This document shows, in pieces, positions 1-8,241 of a stretch of 24,041 bases of DNA. Within the stretch, counting starts at the first letter, position 1. Each line of letters opens with the position of its first letter. The translations under genes were made by a program, and so were the position numbers. Source of the DNA: a virus; IMG/VR virus record IMGVR_UViG_3300045135_001984, positions 1-24,041 of that record. The stretch is one strand, 5' to 3'. The notes beneath the pieces were generated by a model. That model was given only the letters and a program-made list of their open reading frames with translations, did no database searches and was not told where the DNA came from.

Positions 1-900
1 GGAAGATACCTCATATTCAATCCAGATACTGAACAACTCGAAGAAGCTTTGGGACATCCTACAATTTTAGATGATTGCTTAGTAGCATACATATATTGGG
101 ATGGGTCTCGTGCAATAATAGTGGGAGATGAAAGACATGGAGTGGAGAGAGATACTACATGGCATCTAGCTCAACATTTAAATGTTGGTGCAGTGTGGAG
201 AACTGGTGGAGATTTAACGTATACTTTATTAGATCAAGATAATATTAGTATAGGTATAGAAAATACTGTATTTGCGGATGAAGATTTAATTCATACTATT
301 ACTCATAGTAATGCTCCTTCGGAGCCATATCAACAGATTTTAAGCCCCGCTGCAAGCTTACCAGTTTTATATTTAAATGGAACTACATATACTGAAAGCA
401 CACCGAATACAGTTCCATGGTTAGTTGGAACAAATACCGCTTATTATAATTTTATAACTTCTGGTAGTGGGTCATTAGTAGAAATGTCAAACGGACACTT
501 TGTCACTTATTGGCTACTCGCCACAAATGACAGCAGAAACCCAATGAAATTACTTTTAGGTTCGGTAGATCATAGCTCCGAGAAAGATGCAGAAGCAGAA
601 ACTTTTCAAAACTATGGATTATCCTTTCCAGAAATAGTTCCAATGTATAAAATAGTTTTAGAGACTAAAATAGGCTATACCAATAAAGTTCGTCTAGTGT
701 CTGTAAGTAAAATTATCTCTCGACTTTCTTCGTCTTATAATTTGACTGAAGTAGCTTCTGGAACTTTTGCAACAATAACGAATCCTCCAGTAACAGCTAC
801 ATCTCCAGGACTTACAGGTCAGATAGCTTATGATTCAAACTATTTTTATGTTTGTGTCGCTTTAGATACCTGGAAAAGAACACCTTTAGCGAGTTGGTAA
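1..900 (+). CDS. Phage tail/virion structural protein, 3' part only
   Basis: The frame is open from base 1, so the gene begins before the window and the TTG at 49 is not its start. About 299 codons are visible, rich in T, S, N and Y with short beta-strand-like stretches and no enzymatic motif. The end, with an IAYDSNYFYVCVA-type segment followed by a TWKR element, matches the C-terminus I know from tail-fibre and other virion proteins of many phages. The middle part (IADED/ITHS-like segment, then a proline-rich PVLYLNG segment) resembles virion proteins of marine phages. It is the only substantial + strand gene here and converges on the - strand replication block, as expected for a late structural operon. 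Which virion part it forms cannot be told from this fragment. Confidence 0.7.
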   Translation, partial: GRYLIFNPDTEQLEEALGHPTILDDCLVAYIYWDGSRAIIVGDERHGVERDTTWHLAQHLNVGAVWRTGGDLTYTLLDQDNISIGIENTVFADEDLIHTITHSNAPSEPYQQILSPAASLPVLYLNGTTYTESTPNTVPWLVGTNTAYYNFITSGSGSLVEMSNGHFVTYWLLATNDSRNPMKLLLGSVDHSSEKDAEAETFQNYGLSFPEIVPMYKIVLETKIGYTNKVRLVSVSKIISRLSSSYNLTEVASGTFATITNPPVTATSPGLTGQIAYDSNYFYVCVALDTWKRTPLASW

Positions 901-901
901 A

Positions 902-1000
902 ATGAAAAAAATTGATAATATTACTGTTAAAAAACAAATAAATGGAATAACAATAAAAAAGCCTATAGAAACAATAAAAATAAGGGTTTTAAGATTGTAA
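902..1000 (+). CDS. Possible 32-aa basic peptide
   Basis: An ATG one base after the TAA of the tail gene opens a 32-codon frame that ends just before the terminator stem. The peptide is very Lys/Ile rich with an internal repeat-like pattern (VKKQINGITIKK). The 4-base stop/start spacing would allow re-initiation by ribosomes leaving the tail gene, but no good Shine-Dalgarno sequence lies upstream. It may be a real small late protein or merely AT-rich sequence; I recognise no family. Confidence 0.3.
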   Translation: MKKIDNITVKKQINGITIKKPIETIKIRVLRL

Positions 1001-1027
1001 AAAAGGGGCTTTACGCCCCTTTCTTTT
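999..1027. terminator. Bidirectional intrinsic terminator between convergent operons
   Basis: An 8-bp perfect stem (AAAGGGGC at 1002-1009 with GCCCCTTT at 1015-1022) closes a 5-base loop. On the + strand it is followed by a T-rich tract (to about 1027); on the - strand the complement of 999-1004 gives six Ts. It sits between the + strand tail gene and the last - strand gene, so it can end transcription from both sides. Confidence 0.85.
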
Positions 1028-1256
1028 ATTGAATTACTTCTGTATGCTCTGCAGGCTTTAGTGACGCTCGAAGGAGGTCTTCAAAACCTTTTCGAGACAT
1101 TTCAAGCTGATCCAGCTTAGCTCTTACACCTCCAATCTGTTTTGATAGATCCTGAATCTGCGATACAAAGTATTTTTCTTGGTCGCTCAGGTCTTCGATA
1201 TTGTGTGTAGTTCCTTCAAAAGTAATAGTTGGTTTTTCTTGCTGTTGGTCTTCCAT
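1026..1256 (-). CDS. Small DUF6447-like protein
   Basis: A 76-residue protein with an AGGAG ribosome site 6 bases before its ATG. After a Q/E-rich start it has a T-I-T-F-x-G-x-x-x-x-I-E-D-L-S segment (residues 10-24), then one long amphipathic helix with heptad-like spacing (about 25-68). This pattern of a short strand pair followed by a coiled-coil helix is what I recall for the DUF6447 family, found in marine phages and bacteria with unknown function. It is the last gene of the recombination/nucleotide operon, 9 bases after nrdB and directly before the terminator. Confidence 0.6.
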   Translation of the reverse strand: MEDQQQEKPTITFEGTTHNIEDLSDQEKYFVSQIQDLSKQIGGVRAKLDQLEMSRKGFEDLLRASLKPAEHTEVIQ

Positions 1257-1265
1257 ATAGTTCTC

Positions 1266-2228
1266 CTATTTAAAAATGTCTTGCCAGTTTCCTGTAGTGC
1301 TCGCACGAGCATACTCAGTGGCTCTGTTTTCGAAAAAGTTTGTGTGCTCTACTGCGTTGAGCATATAGTCTAGCCAAGGAAGGGGATTTTGGTCACTGCC
1401 AAAAATCTTTTTCATTCCAAGACCAAGAAGTCTACGGTCTGCAATATAACGAATATATTCTTTCACTTCTTCCGCAGTAAGATCAGGTATTTCCGCACCT
1501 TCAAAGCACAAGTCAATAAAAGCGTCTTCAAGCTCTACTGTGCGTTCTGCAGCACAATAAATCTCATACTTTAGCTCGTCATTCCATAGCTCTGGATTCT
1601 CCTGTATAAAAGTTCGAAATAGCTTACTCATTCCTTCGACATGAAGAGTTTCATCTCGAATAGACCAAGTTACAATCTGCCCCATTCCTTTCATTAGGTT
1701 GTGGCGAGGAAAGTTCAGTAGAATAGCAAAAGAACTAAACAACTGCACACCTTCTGTAAATCCAGAGTAAATTGCCATAGTCTTTGCAATATTCATTTTA
1801 GTATCCATTCCAAAGTTGGAAAGATACTCATGCTTATCCATCATTGCTTTGTGTTCCATGAATTTAGTGTAAACATCGTCACTAAATCCAAGAGTTTCGA
1901 GGAGTAATGAATAGGCTTCTTGATGCACTGCTTCCATTGCAGCAAAAGCAGATAACATCATGCGAACTTCTGGTTGCTTAAATGTTGGTAGATAGTGCTT
2001 TGCATATCCACAGCAAACATCAACATCCGCTTGAGTAAAGAACGTAAACAAAGAGTTAATTAACTTTTTGTTTTGCGGACTTAGCTTTTCTCGATAATCT
2101 TTCAAATCATCCGCAAGATTGACTTCATCGGGAAGCCAATGCATATGCTGCTGGGTTTTGTAGTGTTCAAAAGCCCATGGATAATTAAATGGCTTATAGT
2201 ATTCTCTTTCTGACAATAAGTTACTCAC
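1266..2228 (-). CDS. nrdB: Class I ribonucleotide reductase, small (radical) subunit
   Basis: A protein of 320 residues, a normal length for the R2 subunit, which houses the di-iron/tyrosyl radical needed by NrdA to reduce ribonucleotides. By position against E. coli NrdB the metal ligands are D68, E99, H102, E159, E193 and H196. Y106, four residues after H102, occupies the place of radical Tyr122, so this is a tyrosyl-radical (class Ia-like) enzyme rather than a tyrosine-free class Ic one. The start is GTG at 2228 with GGAG 7 bases upstream, overlapping the thioredoxin-like gene by 8 bases. It lies in the same operon as the large subunit, which ensures coupled supply of dNTPs for phage replication. 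Confidence 0.96.
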   Translation of the reverse strand: MSNLLSEREYYKPFNYPWAFEHYKTQQHMHWLPDEVNLADDLKDYREKLSPQNKKLINSLFTFFTQADVDVCCGYAKHYLPTFKQPEVRMMLSAFAAMEAVHQEAYSLLLETLGFSDDVYTKFMEHKAMMDKHEYLSNFGMDTKMNIAKTMAIYSGFTEGVQLFSSFAILLNFPRHNLMKGMGQIVTWSIRDETLHVEGMSKLFRTFIQENPELWNDELKYEIYCAAERTVELEDAFIDLCFEGAEIPDLTAEEVKEYIRYIADRRLLGLGMKKIFGSDQNPLPWLDYMLNAVEHTNFFENRATEYARASTTGNWQDIFK

Positions 2229-2466
2229 CGATCCACTCCTTTAACTCTTGGGCTGACATTAGCCCAACAAATCTTTTTAGCTCATTTCCTTCATCGTCTA
2301 CACTAATTAGTGTAGGAAAACCCCTTACTGCATACTTTCTTACAGAGTCAAAATCTTCGTCTACGTTGATATCCGTAAAGTCAACACCAAAATCATTCTC
2401 TTGAATAATCTTTTTTAAGGTTTGACAAGGATTACACCACTCTGCACTAAACTTTAATACTTTCAT
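2221..2466 (-). CDS. Thioredoxin/glutaredoxin-like reductant
   Basis: An 81-residue thioredoxin-fold protein. The redox site is W10-C11-N12-P13-C14, preceded by a strand ending in FSAEW, and the cis-proline segment GFPTL follows near residue 50. It lacks the N-terminal extension of full-size thioredoxin. I chose the ATG at 2466 over the GTG at 2478 because an AGGG site lies about 6 bases before it and the fold begins directly there. It is placed between nrdA and nrdB, 1 base after the nrdA stop, so it is most likely the electron donor that re-reduces the RNR cysteines. Whether it is better called glutaredoxin- or thioredoxin-like cannot be settled by eye. Confidence 0.88.
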   Translation of the reverse strand: MKVLKFSAEWCNPCQTLKKIIQENDFGVDFTDINVDEDFDSVRKYAVRGFPTLISVDDEGNELKRFVGLMSAQELKEWIGE

Positions 2467-2467
2467 T

Positions 2468-4243
2468 CTATCCCTCACACGCTAAACAAGCGCCTTCATC
2501 AACACTTTCTACAACCATCTGCCGAAGTGCAGCATCTGATACTTTCTCTGCTCTTTTGTAGGCTTCTGATCGTAAATAGTATAGAGTTTTTACTTTCTTT
2601 TTCCAGGCCATCATATGCACAGCGTGTAATTCTTGCTTTGATACGTTTGCAGGAAAAAACACATTAAGAGACTGGCTTTGACAAATCTCTTTTTGTCGAT
2701 CAGCTGCCATATCAATGACCCAACGCTGATCTATTTCTACTGCAGTTTTAAAGACTTCTTTTGTCCACTCATCAAGAAACTCAAGATGCTGAACTGAGCC
2801 GCCGTTTGTTACAATACTCTTCCACACTTCATCATTATCCATCTCTAGGTCTTGAAGAATCGCTTCCAAATATTCATTTTTTTGAAGACTTGTGCCGCTT
2901 TTAGTTTTCTGAGCATACGCATTAGCACGATATGGCTCGATACTAGGAGAAGTATTACCGCAGATAATACTAGAACTAGCATTTGGAGCAACAGCCAAAA
3001 GATGGCAGTTACGAACTCCAGTGCCAACAGCATCAGGTGCTTCGCCTCGTTCTGTGGCCAATTGTCTTGTAGCTTTGAGTGCCTGAGACTTAATATGCTT
3101 GAACATAGCCATGTTACGACTCTTTGCGATCGCACTCTCAAAAGGGATAAGATGTCTTTGTAGGTACGCATGAAAACCCATTGCTCCTAAACCGATACTT
3201 CGTTCTCGCTCTGCACTGAATACAGCTTTTGCAAGCTGAGGCGGAGCATTTCGTATAAAGTGTGTTAATACATTATCAAGCATTCTTACTAGATCAGGAA
3301 TAAAGTTTGGGTCATTACTCCACTCATCGTATTCTTCTAGATTTACGCTCGATAAACAGCACACCGCTGTTCTTTCTTCATTTGTTGGCAGTGTAATCTC
3401 ACTACAAAGATTTGACTGTCGAGCAACTAAGCCTAAATCTTTTTGACAGTCTGGAAGTGCTTCCTGGACTGTATCACCAAACATAATGTAAGGTTCGCCA
3501 GTTTCTACACGATTTTGAATAAGTTTTACCCATAATGCTTTCGCAGAAACTGTTTTTGTTACTTTTTTACTGTGTGGATCAACTAAAGGCCATGAGTCGT
3601 CTACGCCTTCTTCAACTGTGCAACGTTCAATCAGCTCCATAAACTCGTCAGAAAGAACGATGCCGTGGTGTAGGTTAGTAGACTTACGGTTAATATCACC
3701 GCCCGTAGGCTTACGTATATCCAAAAACTCTTCCACTTCTGGATGAGATATGTCCAAATATGCCGCATAACTACCTCGTCTAGTTACGCCTTGAGAAAAC
3801 GCAAGCATCTCTGCATCAACTACTTTCAGAAAAGGAATTACTCCAGTGCTTTCAGAACCAGCAGAAGTTTTACTTCCTACTGATCGCACATCATTCCAAG
3901 AACCGCCAATACCACCCCCGACACTGCTAAGAAAAGCATTTTCAGTGTAGTGGTCGGTGAGTCCTTGCCTTGAATCGTCCACATAATTAAGAAAACAGCT
4001 AATAGGAAGGCCTCTGCTTGTGCCACCATTAGAAAGAATTGGGGTGGAGAACATAAACCATAATTTACTAGCATAATCGTATAACCTCTGTGCGTGTTCT
4101 TGATCATCCGCAAAAGCTATCGCCGCACGTGCGAAAGCGTGTTGAGGCGATGTTTCGCCCTCTACCATGTATCTATCTTGTAAAGTTTGAATACCAAACT
4201 TAGATAGTAGCTTATCTCTTTTTAGATCAACTTCAACCTTCAC
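2468..4243 (-). CDS. nrdA: Class I ribonucleotide reductase, large (catalytic) subunit
   Basis: A 591-residue R1 subunit. The active site shows N278-L-C280-S-E282 (thiyl Cys with its Asn/Glu partners), the redox pair C83 and C295 or C296, the radical-transfer tyrosines Y555-Y556, and a C-terminal swinging CLAC pair (C586, C589). The protein is shorter than the host-type enzyme and begins directly with the ten-helix domain. The N-terminal ATP-cone is absent, so dATP feedback inhibition through that site would be lost. Start is GTG at 4243 with GGAG 8 bases upstream, overlapping the flap-nuclease gene by 11 bases. Its product works with nrdB and the thioredoxin-like protein downstream. Confidence 0.96.
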   Translation of the reverse strand: MKVEVDLKRDKLLSKFGIQTLQDRYMVEGETSPQHAFARAAIAFADDQEHAQRLYDYASKLWFMFSTPILSNGGTSRGLPISCFLNYVDDSRQGLTDHYTENAFLSSVGGGIGGSWNDVRSVGSKTSAGSESTGVIPFLKVVDAEMLAFSQGVTRRGSYAAYLDISHPEVEEFLDIRKPTGGDINRKSTNLHHGIVLSDEFMELIERCTVEEGVDDSWPLVDPHSKKVTKTVSAKALWVKLIQNRVETGEPYIMFGDTVQEALPDCQKDLGLVARQSNLCSEITLPTNEERTAVCCLSSVNLEEYDEWSNDPNFIPDLVRMLDNVLTHFIRNAPPQLAKAVFSAERERSIGLGAMGFHAYLQRHLIPFESAIAKSRNMAMFKHIKSQALKATRQLATERGEAPDAVGTGVRNCHLLAVAPNASSSIICGNTSPSIEPYRANAYAQKTKSGTSLQKNEYLEAILQDLEMDNDEVWKSIVTNGGSVQHLEFLDEWTKEVFKTAVEIDQRWVIDMAADRQKEICQSQSLNVFFPANVSKQELHAVHMMAWKKKVKTLYYLRSEAYKRAEKVSDAALRQMVVESVDEGACLACEG

Positions 4244-5084
4244 CCAAGTAACTCCTAATTCTATCGTCTATTTCTTCTAGACTATGCCCTGGACACTCTA
4301 TAGCTTCTTCACAGTAGCTTAAAAGGTCCATAAGTTTGTAATTACGAAGAATTAAGTCTCCGCTTTCATTCAATGTTTGAATATATTTATACTTACTATC
4401 TATTGGTAGAGCATCATACACATCAAAAGCACTACCATAAGTTTTTATTAGCTCTGAAGCTTTTTTAGGTCCAACTCCAGAAACTCCAGTAATGTTGTCT
4501 CCAGAATCGCCTGTAAGAACTTTGTAGCTAATATATTCTTCCTGAGGAAAATCAAAAAACTCGTCCCAGTTCAATACAGTAGTTTCTTTTCTAGTGACGG
4601 TGGAGAATCTAGAAACATTATCGTTTACTAGTAAATCCCAGTCCCTATCGCTTGAAATCATCCATATATCGTCAATTCCAAACTCTTCTCTCTTCTTCGT
4701 AATATAAGCAGCTAAGTCGTCTGCCTCTACTTGCTTATATCTTAGAACAAGAAATCTTTCAGCTAAAGATTGGCAAGTTCTTTCATACTCTTCGAAGAAC
4801 TTTTCCATTTCTTCTTTTTCTTTTGCTGTTTGATCTTTAAACCTTTCTTTTCGGTTTTCTTTATATTCAGGATACTCGTCTTTTCTCATTTTACTACTGC
4901 CAGCATCTGCAGTAATTATTATATTAGAACACTCATATGATTGTGCTAAACTCTCTACTGTTCTAATATATTCGAGTTCAAAGTCCAGCTTTCCTCGATG
5001 TTTCCACCTGAATGCCAGGTTCATCGCATCGACAACTAGAACATTTTTATTTGGCTCTAGTATCTTGTCTTTAAATGCTGCCAT
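4233..5084 (-). CDS. 5'-3' exonuclease / flap endonuclease (T5 D15-like)
   Basis: A 283-residue structure-specific nuclease that removes 5' flaps and RNA primers. Acidic metal ligands appear in the family order: D19 (VVDAMN), D60, E120-A-D122-D123, D146 and D148 (SSDRD), D193 and D196 (GDSGDN). A helix-three-turn-helix (GVSGVGPKKA, residues 200-209) binds DNA behind the nick. A charged K/E-rich stretch (about 65-100) corresponds to the helical arch. GGAG lies 7 bases before the ATG, and the gene overlaps its neighbours by 14 and 11 bases. Its position after the SbcCD-like pair and a PD-(D/E)XK gene matches the D12-D13-D14-D15 order of T5. The separate polymerase gene here has no such domain, so this protein supplies it. 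Confidence 0.93.
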   Translation of the reverse strand: MAAFKDKILEPNKNVLVVDAMNLAFRWKHRGKLDFELEYIRTVESLAQSYECSNIIITADAGSSKMRKDEYPEYKENRKERFKDQTAKEKEEMEKFFEEYERTCQSLAERFLVLRYKQVEADDLAAYITKKREEFGIDDIWMISSDRDWDLLVNDNVSRFSTVTRKETTVLNWDEFFDFPQEEYISYKVLTGDSGDNITGVSGVGPKKASELIKTYGSAFDVYDALPIDSKYKYIQTLNESGDLILRNYKLMDLLSYCEEAIECPGHSLEEIDDRIRSYLGEG

Positions 5085-5514
5085 CTACAAACTCCTCTTT
5101 TTCGTTTTGTAACCAATCTTCAGCAAGCATTACATAACAATTTAACCAAGAAATATACATATAGTCCGTTTTTTGTGGTAATATGTCGGTAACGACAAAT
5201 AGTTTTGATCTTGAATACTTAAAAAATAGCAAAGGTCTTTGATTCTTTAAGCTTGCCTGAGATACAATTTTATCCCACCACTGAACTAAATAATTTGTTT
5301 TGTTAGTAAATACTTTATCTGTTAAAGGAGAGTTTTCGTAGTTCTTAACTTCGATGCAAAATAAATTTTTTGCGTCAGGAACATACAAGTCGCCCTTTAA
5401 ATAGGAGAGAGCTCCCGAAGAAGGAACTCTCTCAAACTGTAGATTAGTATGTTTTCTCAGTAGATCGCGAACTAAATATTCACCTCTAGCTCCCTTCATT
5501 CTTGAATCGACCAT
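5071..5514 (-). CDS. PD-(D/E)XK nuclease, Holliday-resolvase-like
   Basis: A 147-residue protein with the core of small archaeal-type resolvases: an N-terminal KGARGEYLVRDLL helix carrying E12, a PSSGA turn, GD at 41-42, then IEVK at 54-57. E12, D42, E55 and K57 are the expected catalytic set of the PD-(D/E)XK fold. It sits between the SbcC-like and flap-endonuclease genes, where T5 has D14, so a role in resolving or trimming recombination intermediates is likely. The precise substrate is inferred. The ATG at 5514 starts 2 bases after the upstream stop with a weak ribosome site; M6 is an alternative start that keeps every motif. Confidence 0.72.
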   Translation of the reverse strand: MVDSRMKGARGEYLVRDLLRKHTNLQFERVPSSGALSYLKGDLYVPDAKNLFCIEVKNYENSPLTDKVFTNKTNYLVQWWDKIVSQASLKNQRPLLFFKYSRSKLFVVTDILPQKTDYMYISWLNCYVMLAEDWLQNEKEEFVDGSI

Positions 5515-5516
5515 TA

Positions 5517-7310
5517 CTAAATTAACCTACTTATGTTTTTCTCCTTGACTATCTCTACTTTTTCTAGTAATGGATGAGACCACCCGTGATTTACTAGATA
5601 AGTATTTAAGTCTTCTTCTAATAAAACTTCTACTAATCTTTCTTTGCCTTGCTCATCTAAGACAGTCATTACTTCGTCCAAAAACAAAACATTAATTCTA
5701 GTAGAAGATAAACTACTCATTAATTTTCGTATCGCTAGAAGAGTGGCTGTATTTACCCTAGCTAACTCTCCACTCGATAAAGCCAAGATATCAATTACAT
5801 TTCCATTATCTGTAATTTCTACATTTAGCCTATCATTATTAACAGCAAAATTTAGTGTAAATCTACCGTCAGAAAGTTCTGCTAAGTATTCTCCAGTTAA
5901 ATCTTCTAACTCCTTTACAAGATTTTCTATCTTGTAGGCTATTAAGCCATTAGTGCTGAAAGCTTTTTTCAGAATTTCAAGATTACCTTTCTTTCTCGCT
6001 ATAACTGAACATTTTTCTGTAAGTTCATTAAGCTGAGAAATAAACTCATCCGTCTGGCTTACAATAACTTCAATTTTAGCGTTATGTGCTGCTTTCGCTT
6101 CATTCTCTTTCTGTATTCTTCGAATCTCTGCTTGCTGCTGAGCAACTCTAGCCTTTACTTCGGCTAGTCTTGTTTGCAGGTCATCTTCGTCTACTATTGA
6201 GCTAGGAAGACTATCGTCTATAGATCTATAAAGATCTTCCCACTCTTTTTGTTTTCGAGCCTTTAGCTGAAAGTTTGCATTGTTTTCTTGAATTTCTTTA
6301 ATTTTCTTCTGCAAATCAGCATACTTACTTTTATTGGCTTCAATCTTTTGCGTCTCTTTCGAGATGTGCTCGTCTTTGAAGTCTTCTGATATTGGTTGTT
6401 CACATGTTGGGCAGACATTATCAAGTTTCTCCATTTTTTCAATCGTTTTTTTGGAGAGACTGATTGACCCCGTTATAGCCCCTAGCTCAGACTGTAAATC
6501 GTCATAAGATAGGAGTTTTTCAGCATCAATACTATTTACTTCTGCTATATTAATACTTTTCAACAACTTTTTGTATTCGTTATTTTGAGAAATTTGGCGA
6601 TTCGTCGAAGAAATATTTCGAATTTCACCCATCAGATAACTGATTTGTTCCTCATCTTCTTCCGATATTTTCGGAATATTTTCAAGTTGTTGTGGGGTAG
6701 TATCAGTCAGTTTGTGATTTTCTAACCATTTTTCAATTGTTAAAATACGACCCTGCATTTGGGAGTATTCTTGTTCTACCTCTTTTGAAGCTTCTTTAAA
6801 AACTTCAAATAAGCCAACATACTTTTCTAGCCCCAAAAGATCAATAAGAAACTTTTTCCTATTAGCATCTGTGGCTGTAAGAAAATTAAGGCTGGTATTA
6901 GTGTTTTGGTATACAACTTGTGTAAAAGTTTTAAAGTCAAGACCTAATACTTCCTGGATAGATTTGTAGGTATTAGTTGCTGTATGGCTACTAATATCTT
7001 CTCCATTCTTTAAAAATTTTACTTTTAAAGAGGATTTTCTATTTAAATCTATCTCGTAGTCATCACCCCCACAAGAAAACGTAAGATTAATAGTGTATCC
7101 ACTATTTAGTTCTCTATTAGGAATATCTGCCTTTTTAATTCCTTTTGAATTTTTGTTAAAAAGTATTTCTTCTAGAATTAATGGGATTGACGATTTGCCA
7201 ACCCCATTAGTTCCCAGAATTTGAGTTAGCTTTGTAGAGGAGAGGTCTAAAGTATTATTTTCTCCGTAAGAAAAACAATTACTCCATTTCAAAGTTTTTA
7301 GCGTAATCAT
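5517..7310 (-). CDS. SbcC/Rad50-like recombination ATPase (T4 gp46-like)
   Basis: A 597-residue SMC-type ATPase, compact compared with cellular SbcC. The N-terminal Walker A is GTNGVGKSS (33-41). Two coiled-coil arms (about 165-290 and 310-435) surround a zinc hook C300-P-T-C303. The C-terminal lobe has the signature LSSGE (511-515), Walker B VLFLDE (541-546) and the His switch VNHG (573-576). With the SbcD-like nuclease it would form the complex that processes double-strand ends for recombination-dependent replication, as gp46/gp47 do in T4 and D12/D13 do in T5. AGGA lies 7 bases before the ATG, and the 5' end overlaps the nuclease gene by 32 bases, which suggests coupled translation. Confidence 0.94.
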   Translation of the reverse strand: MITLKTLKWSNCFSYGENNTLDLSSTKLTQILGTNGVGKSSIPLILEEILFNKNSKGIKKADIPNRELNSGYTINLTFSCGGDDYEIDLNRKSSLKVKFLKNGEDISSHTATNTYKSIQEVLGLDFKTFTQVVYQNTNTSLNFLTATDANRKKFLIDLLGLEKYVGLFEVFKEASKEVEQEYSQMQGRILTIEKWLENHKLTDTTPQQLENIPKISEEDEEQISYLMGEIRNISSTNRQISQNNEYKKLLKSINIAEVNSIDAEKLLSYDDLQSELGAITGSISLSKKTIEKMEKLDNVCPTCEQPISEDFKDEHISKETQKIEANKSKYADLQKKIKEIQENNANFQLKARKQKEWEDLYRSIDDSLPSSIVDEDDLQTRLAEVKARVAQQQAEIRRIQKENEAKAAHNAKIEVIVSQTDEFISQLNELTEKCSVIARKKGNLEILKKAFSTNGLIAYKIENLVKELEDLTGEYLAELSDGRFTLNFAVNNDRLNVEITDNGNVIDILALSSGELARVNTATLLAIRKLMSSLSSTRINVLFLDEVMTVLDEQGKERLVEVLLEEDLNTYLVNHGWSHPLLEKVEIVKEKNISRLI

Positions 7311-8232
7311 TATAAATTCCTACAATTTCTGGTATTTTATCTTCTGTTATCTGAAGTATGTAAGTTAGATACTCTACTAATTCTTCACCTACAGTCATCT
7401 CTTTTTCAAGCACTAGTGAAGCTTCATTACTTCTTTTAACAACCTTTTTATCCAAAAGACCAGAAGTATTGACTTTAGCCAAATCTCCTAGATCTCCCTC
7501 TAACTCATAAATGATATGGTCGTAATCTCCTGGAACCATATCTTCTGTGTTATTTACCGTTTTTCTTATAAGCTGTGGTAGCTGTAGCTCTCTCCACTGC
7601 CAGCTATCGTCTTCTATTATTAATACACCAGTTGACACTTTTGACCGATGAAAACTGGTAGTCATAGGACTACCCGGGTATACTAAATTTCGTTGGCAGT
7701 TTGAGTGAGAGTGAAGATCTCCAGTATACACAATAGGAAAAGGACTAAATCTGTCTAAATCTACTTCTGGAGATACGTGTGGAGGTATTTCTCCTCGCAC
7801 ATGTGTAAATACAGGTAGTTTGTTATTTAGAGTTTCAATAGAACCCTTTTTGTGTAGCTGGCAATACGGTAAAATACTAAAGCCTCTATCGTCTTCTACA
7901 ATCTCGTCTACTATATTAATATAACTATTAAGACTAGTAGTTACTTCCTTTAAGGCTGTAAAGAATGTTTTATTTTTCTTAGTAGCCTCATGGTTCCCAT
8001 CATAGATTATAGTTTCTATAGAGCATCCTTTCACAAAAGAAAAATAAAGTTCCAACTCGTCTAAAGTTGGAACTCTATCAAATAAGTCCCCGCCTATAAT
8101 GTGTAGATCTACTTCACTTTCTAGATCGTGTATTTGCTTAAAAAAGCTTTTATATCTAGCTTTAGCCCAATCAACGGGGACATTTTTCTGTCCCAGTTTA
8201 ATGTGCCAATCAGCGGAAAACATTATTTTCAT
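7279..8232 (-). CDS. SbcD/Mre11-like nuclease (T4 gp47-like)
   Basis: A 317-residue metallophosphoesterase. The metal-binding motifs of the Mre11 family appear in order: D8-W-H10, G48-D49-x-x-D52, G79-N80-H81-E82, H144 and G171-D-L-H174-S-H176. The C-terminal third lacks motifs and probably contacts the SbcC-like partner encoded immediately downstream with a 32-base overlap. It acts on double-strand ends and hairpins as the nuclease half of that complex. AAGG lies about 7 bases before the ATG; a second in-frame ATG at codon 4 is less well placed. Confidence 0.93.
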   Translation of the reverse strand: MKIMFSADWHIKLGQKNVPVDWAKARYKSFFKQIHDLESEVDLHIIGGDLFDRVPTLDELELYFSFVKGCSIETIIYDGNHEATKKNKTFFTALKEVTTSLNSYINIVDEIVEDDRGFSILPYCQLHKKGSIETLNNKLPVFTHVRGEIPPHVSPEVDLDRFSPFPIVYTGDLHSHSNCQRNLVYPGSPMTTSFHRSKVSTGVLIIEDDSWQWRELQLPQLIRKTVNNTEDMVPGDYDHIIYELEGDLGDLAKVNTSGLLDKKVVKRSNEASLVLEKEMTVGEELVEYLTYILQITEDKIPEIVGIYNDYAKNFEME

Positions 8233-8241
8233 AACATAACC

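Noticed and set aside
2852-3163. 103-codon open frame on the + strand within nrdA
   Set aside because: It lies fully antisense to well-supported nrdA coding sequence, has no ribosome site and no recognisable product.
5644-5937. 97-codon open frame on the + strand within the SbcC-like gene
   Set aside because: It is antisense to the conserved ATPase C-terminal lobe and has no independent signals.
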